Shown here: in pieces, positions 59,732 through 64,000 of the stretch
Layout of the letters: each line of letters begins with the position of its first letter
Position numbering within the stretch: the stretch's first letter is position 1
The notes under the pieces: model-generated
What the model saw: the letters and a program-made list of their open reading frames with translations, nothing else
What the model was told of the DNA's origin: nothing
Databases searched by the model: none
Position numbers and translations under genes: made by a program
NCBI GenBank assembly: GCA_021464415.1
Contig: CM038467.1
Span: 33,821,226 to 33,885,225, forward strand
DNA from: Lonicera japonica
Lineage: Eukaryota > Streptophyta > Magnoliopsida > Dipsacales > Caprifoliaceae
Direction: 5' to 3'
DNA: 64,000 bases

Positions 59732-60587
59732 TTTCTATTTTTCAATATAGCTTTGTTGGGTAATTTTTTTCCCTCTCCCTTTTATTTTCCTTATTGTAAT
59801 AATTTTTCAGCCTTTAAATAGAGTTAATTTGCAAGTATTTGACTTTTATCAATTTTGGTTTCCAGGATTTGTACGTTAGCAGAAATTAATGTTCGGCAAA
59901 ATTAAAGGTAGTTGCCGACCATTAATTATTTCTTTTGACCTTAATTCTAGCCATGCATGTGCAAATTAATTTCAAACTTGTCTTTTTTACGTTATATTTT
60001 TCGTCTAATTATGTTTAATTCGAGAATTGAATGAATGAAATTTTCAACGAAACTTGAAGGAAATTATATCTATAATAAGTAAACCATTTTCACAAAATTC
60101 CATCATGAAATTAAAACCAAAAATAGGGTTAATAAAAATTTGATACATATGTTCATTTTCGACTATTAAAATTTTAGATAATAATTCCACTAAGTTCTAA
60201 ATTGAATCTTCAGATAAATGTTTGTGAACATAATCTACTAATCATGGAGATCACATCCACTAAATTCCATGAAAAAAAATCATCAATTTAGTTCTTGAAC
60301 TATAATTCATTAGATGGAAGGGTAATGGAGATCAGTCAAATCCATAAAAAAATTTGATCTATGATTAATGTTCATGTAACTCACGTGGTATCACTATCCA
60401 TCTTTATTTCATATTCCAACAGATGAAATCCCGCCATGGAAATTATTTTTAATGAAGAATTACTAAAAGGTGTGACTAATTATCTCTTTAAAATTAAATA
60501 ATCATTACGGGCACTTTTTTTTTTTTATTAGTCGGGCCGATTGAAGCAAAACTCTATGAATTTGTTTACATAGTCTCTCTTCATTTT
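59732..60587 (-). promoter_or_regulatory. dioxygenase upstream region
   Basis: Putative promoter. It has a TATA-like box (CTATTTAAAGG on the minus strand, about 59811-59821), TTGACT and TTGACC W-box-type cores near 59839 and 59936 on the plus strand, and the old foldback-like sequence near 60100-60300 shared with copy A. Function is inferred from position. Confidence 0.45.
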
Positions 60588-63500
60588 TATTGTTATTTTT
60601 CTGGAGGAAAATTTTAATAATATTTTGTGTTATACAATCAAAATAATAGATATAAGTTAAACTCAAAAAAAAAAAAGAAAAGATATAAGTTAACGTGACA
60701 GTGTTTGATTACACAAATATAGTTAGACTATTAGAATGATACAACCCTACTACTCATTTAGCCTAATCCCATGAGTGTCAATTTCTAAAATCTCCTTAAA
60801 GAACAATAGCTAAGAAAGGACTACCTCCAATTGAATAGTTCAAATTTTATTCTTAAGAAAAGAAAAATATAAATCACTTGAATAAGTAGAGTGTACCATT
60901 CCCTATTAAAAATATTTCTTATTGAGGGCCCTATAAATTTATATTAATTACAATTACATTTTAATGAAAAATTGGTAAATTGTTGGAGTTTACATTTTCC
61001 TTTTTAATCATTAATTGAGGAACTAATTAATGCAAAAGCTGAAATGCATTAATTGAGGATCGCCCTGCACACAAATCGATGAGGTAGGTGGCAAGTAATT
61101 AAAGAAAAAAATGAACATTGAAAGAAAATAGTGGCCGGTGGCTACCAGCCTACCCTTGCCTAAAAGGTAAACATGAAAAAGAAGAAACACGTTGGGTATG
61201 TTTATTCACATTTAGGTCAGGTTAACGTGATTTTTAAGGACGCATGTTACATATTTAACATGTGAATGGGATATTTTTTTTAAAACATAATTATCCCGGT
61301 GAGCACATATTATTATTTTTTTTTAAATTTTATATTAGTGTTTTGCCAGTTCAAAATTTATTATAAAAATATCACTAAATATTATATTAAAATATTAAAG
61401 AACTCGCTTAAGAATCATCGTACCTTTTTTCTTGATATATATTTAATTTATTGACAAATGATAATGATTGGACCTGGCCAAATTATTTTTATTCAGCTCG
61501 TGTTCAAACGGACTACTATTTTTTGTTGATGTCATATTTTACGATATCACATTGTAAATTGACATCTAAGTAGTATTAATTCATCGTCTGGTGTACTATC
61601 ACGTGTTTGTAGTTAGAAAAAATATGATAGATAAATCTTATCTTGCATTTGACACAAGGGTCTATCTCGCGTTTAGTGTAACACTGGATATGATAACAAA
61701 TGATATTAATTATCCCAATAGTTCATTTTACCCCGCAAGAACTAGATAAAACAATAGCACTAGGTGGTAATGTTTTATCCCATTGTTGACAAATAACAAA
61801 CTGAATACATTTTTTCAATTCATTTTGTTTATTTTGATTTTCTTCTTTGTGCCCTATAAATAATCAAATTGATTAACAAAAATCTCTGACCACCTAAAAT
61901 TATGGTTACTCAACTCATAAAATTCATTTTTTCATATGATATTGTATTTTTTATATGGAATTTTACTTGATACTTATAAACAATATAAAATTTTAATTAC
62001 AATAGAAAGTAACGCTTATATAAAATAACTAAAATCAAGTGCTTATTAAAATATAATATATGTAGCCTAGTTTTTAAAGATTGTATATAATTTAAAAAAT
62101 TTCTATTTATAAAGAATGGATTTTTAAGAAGCTTATTTGATATTGATAAATTAGAAAATTGCTTTAGATAAAGAAAAACAAATTGTTTTTGTGGACAAAA
62201 ACTAAAATCAAGTATATATTTTAATCTAAAGTCAATTTGCGCGCTATATCTTTCCGAACTTTTAATCCGGGACTATACTAAATGCGAAGTTTATTTAATC
62301 ATAATTCATAATCCGGCTAATCTTTGTCACGTTCGATACCGTATAATCTTTATCCAATTGACTCTTGACCTATATATCATATCCCATATAATTACTATTC
62401 AACTAATTCTAACTCTTATTCTATTCGAGATTTATTCTATCATACTTCTACGTCTGGCACGCCAAACGTAGCTTAATATTTGGCAAATATAGTGGTTGGA
62501 CAAGGGTGGGTCTCAGCCCTTCCTACATATCTATCTTCTATCTATTACTATATAGTATTAATGAGGAAATAAGAGTACTTATGATATATGTAACTATTAA
62601 TACATGTACTTATTGTGCTATTTTGAAATTTTCACTTTATTTTATGCATTAATCGCCGCCTAATTTTACCTACATCTTCACATCCATGAAGATATGGAAG
62701 AATAAGGTAAGTTGTATACTCCATCTGTTTTAAAATAGTTCTATTTAGACTAGATTTGGTACATCGATTTAAGATCGTTGTTTTTAGTGATATTCTTAAA
62801 ATTGAATACTATTGCAATTTTAATTACGTCATTGGAAATGCTTTTAATTTATTTTTTCGTAAAAATATAACTTATTGAAGTTGAATATTTTTTTTATAAA
62901 AAATTCCACTTATTTATTTAATCATATATTGAATCTCATGTATTGCAGGTTGGTCACTTGTATATATATATATATACTACAGTATTATGGGAGTAAGAAA
63001 TTTATTGTACTCTTTAATGCTTCATGGGTTTTTTTTTGTTAGCACGAATCTTCTACACTGTATTAATATTATGGGAGGAAAGAGAAGAAATGACACTATT
63101 TATTGTATTCTTTAATGCTTTATGGTTATTTTTCTTTTATTCTTTAGTGCTTTGTGGTTATTTTTCTTTCTTTTTCTTGTATTCTTCTTCTTCTTCTTAC
63201 AAGTGGTAATATAGTCATTCATGGGTCATTGTGGAAAATACACAGGACCAAACTACTTCTTCTTCTTCTTCTTCTTTCAAATTAGATCCCCTTTAAGTAC
63301 ATGTTTACAAGTGGTAATATAGTCATTCATGGGTCATTGTGGAAAATACACAGGACCAAACTATGGAATCTAATCCGCTTTTAGATGCGGATAAGAAAAC
63401 ATTTTTATGGAAAATAAGAAATTGTCGGAAAACTTATAGCCAAATCACGCATTCCTTTTATTTCTCATAAAGATTAATTATTCTTATATATTCTACTTTT

Positions 63501-64000
63501 GGACGATCTAATTTCCCACTTTCTCTTTTATACCAATATTAGAATGCGGAACAAACTTAATTGGCAATGAGTAAAGTAACCGTTTATTTTTATATATTGT
63601 TTTGAGATGATCTCATTTTTCGATGTGGGATATGGACTCTCAAGAAACAATTATAATAATTAGCTACTATGATCAATGTGTTGAAGCTTTTCAAGTAGTT
63701 AAATTTGAGATTTCAAAAAATAAAACGTATCAAAATGAATACTTAAATTTTTCTATTTAAAATCTTGTGTAATATTATTTTTCCAACAAAAATATTACCT
63801 GAAAATATTATTTATAAATATATAACTCCGTCTATTTTAAAGGGTCACTTCTTTTAACTAATTAACGGACCTCGTATTTTGAAAGAGTAAATGTTTGATT
63901 TAATAAAATTTGGTGGGGATGATCGCCATGAAGAATAGATCAACTCCACCGATATGAAGTTCCAATTATTTGTCAAAAAAATTTTCACTTCTTTCAAGGA
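60588..64000. other. gene-poor AT-rich sequence
   Basis: No gene, RNA or complete transposon recognised. A MITE-like end (TACTCCATCTGTTTTAAAAT) lies near 62718 and a similar one (AACTCCGTCTATTTTAAAG) near 63823. Confidence 0.5.
63197..63363. repeat. 59-bp direct repeat flanking a CTT microsatellite
   Basis: The 59-bp sequence beginning TTACAAGTGGTAATATAGTC occurs at 63197-63255 and 63305-63363 without visible differences. A (CTT)n run and a short spacer lie between. The near identity points to a recent local duplication or an assembly error. Confidence 0.9.

Larger units (their letters stand above)
53485..60587 (-). repeat. segmental duplication, copy B
   Basis: Full-length counterpart of 1310-3931, holding the intact dioxygenase gene. 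The right boundary is marked by ACATAGTCTCTC, after which copy A continues into the copia element and copy B into unrelated AT-rich DNA. Confidence 0.85.

Overview
This window is nuclear DNA of a flowering plant, most likely a eudicot. It is AT-rich, its genes have GT-AG introns, and it holds Ty1/copia and long-LTR retrotransposons, a Cassandra element with a 5S-derived LTR, hAT-, CACTA- and Mutator-type DNA transposon relics, a LINE relic, and many foldback elements. A 100-base run of N at 37974-38073 marks an assembly gap.

Three host genes look intact. A mitochondrial-type small RRM protein (11641-14318, minus, four exons, 149 aa) and a mitochondrial-type ribosomal protein L30 (36035-36826, plus, two exons, 103 aa) sit among repeats. 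A 2-oxoglutarate/Fe(II) dioxygenase (53973-59731, minus, four exons, 345 aa) has all its catalytic residues. Two host pseudogenes are clear. One is a second dioxygenase copy (1797-3033) that lost exon 3, lost 41 codons of exon 1 and is frameshifted in exon 2. The other is a PFP beta-subunit gene (about 26098-32608) with stops, frameshifts and broken splice sites, split by a solo LTR and cut off by a 2.7-kb LTR. The two dioxygenase copies lie in a same-orientation duplication (1310-3931 and 53485-60587) about 52 kb apart.

Layout: 1-3.9 kb duplication copy A; 3.9-9.1 kb a young but defective copia element; 9.1-11.6 kb hAT-like and hairpin elements; 11.6-14.3 kb RRM gene; 14.4-19.1 kb hAT-like, foldback and Cassandra elements; 20-26 kb LTR-retrotransposon debris; 26-32.6 kb PFP pseudogene; 34.6-35.4 kb LINE relic; 36-36.8 kb L30; 38-52.1 kb a complex transposon domain; 53.5-60.6 kb duplication copy B; 60.6-64 kb gene-poor sequence.

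The most unusual part is 38.9-51.5 kb. A short palindrome (GGATTACTGG, about 2 bases, CCAGTAATCC) recurs in many clusters. They lie in the introns and leader of a degraded minus-strand gene (about 38.4-42.5 kb), between the two genes, in the leader intron of a plus-strand CACTA tnpA-like pseudogene (47.6-50.6 kb), and in a strict 38-bp tandem array (50.84-51.46 kb). The right end is a CACTA-type terminus at 52106. The two genes diverge and share the same design: a pyrimidine-rich leader, a leader intron holding the palindromes, then the coding exon. One large composite element with palindromic transposase-binding sites would explain this, but its left end was not found and may lie in or beyond the gap.
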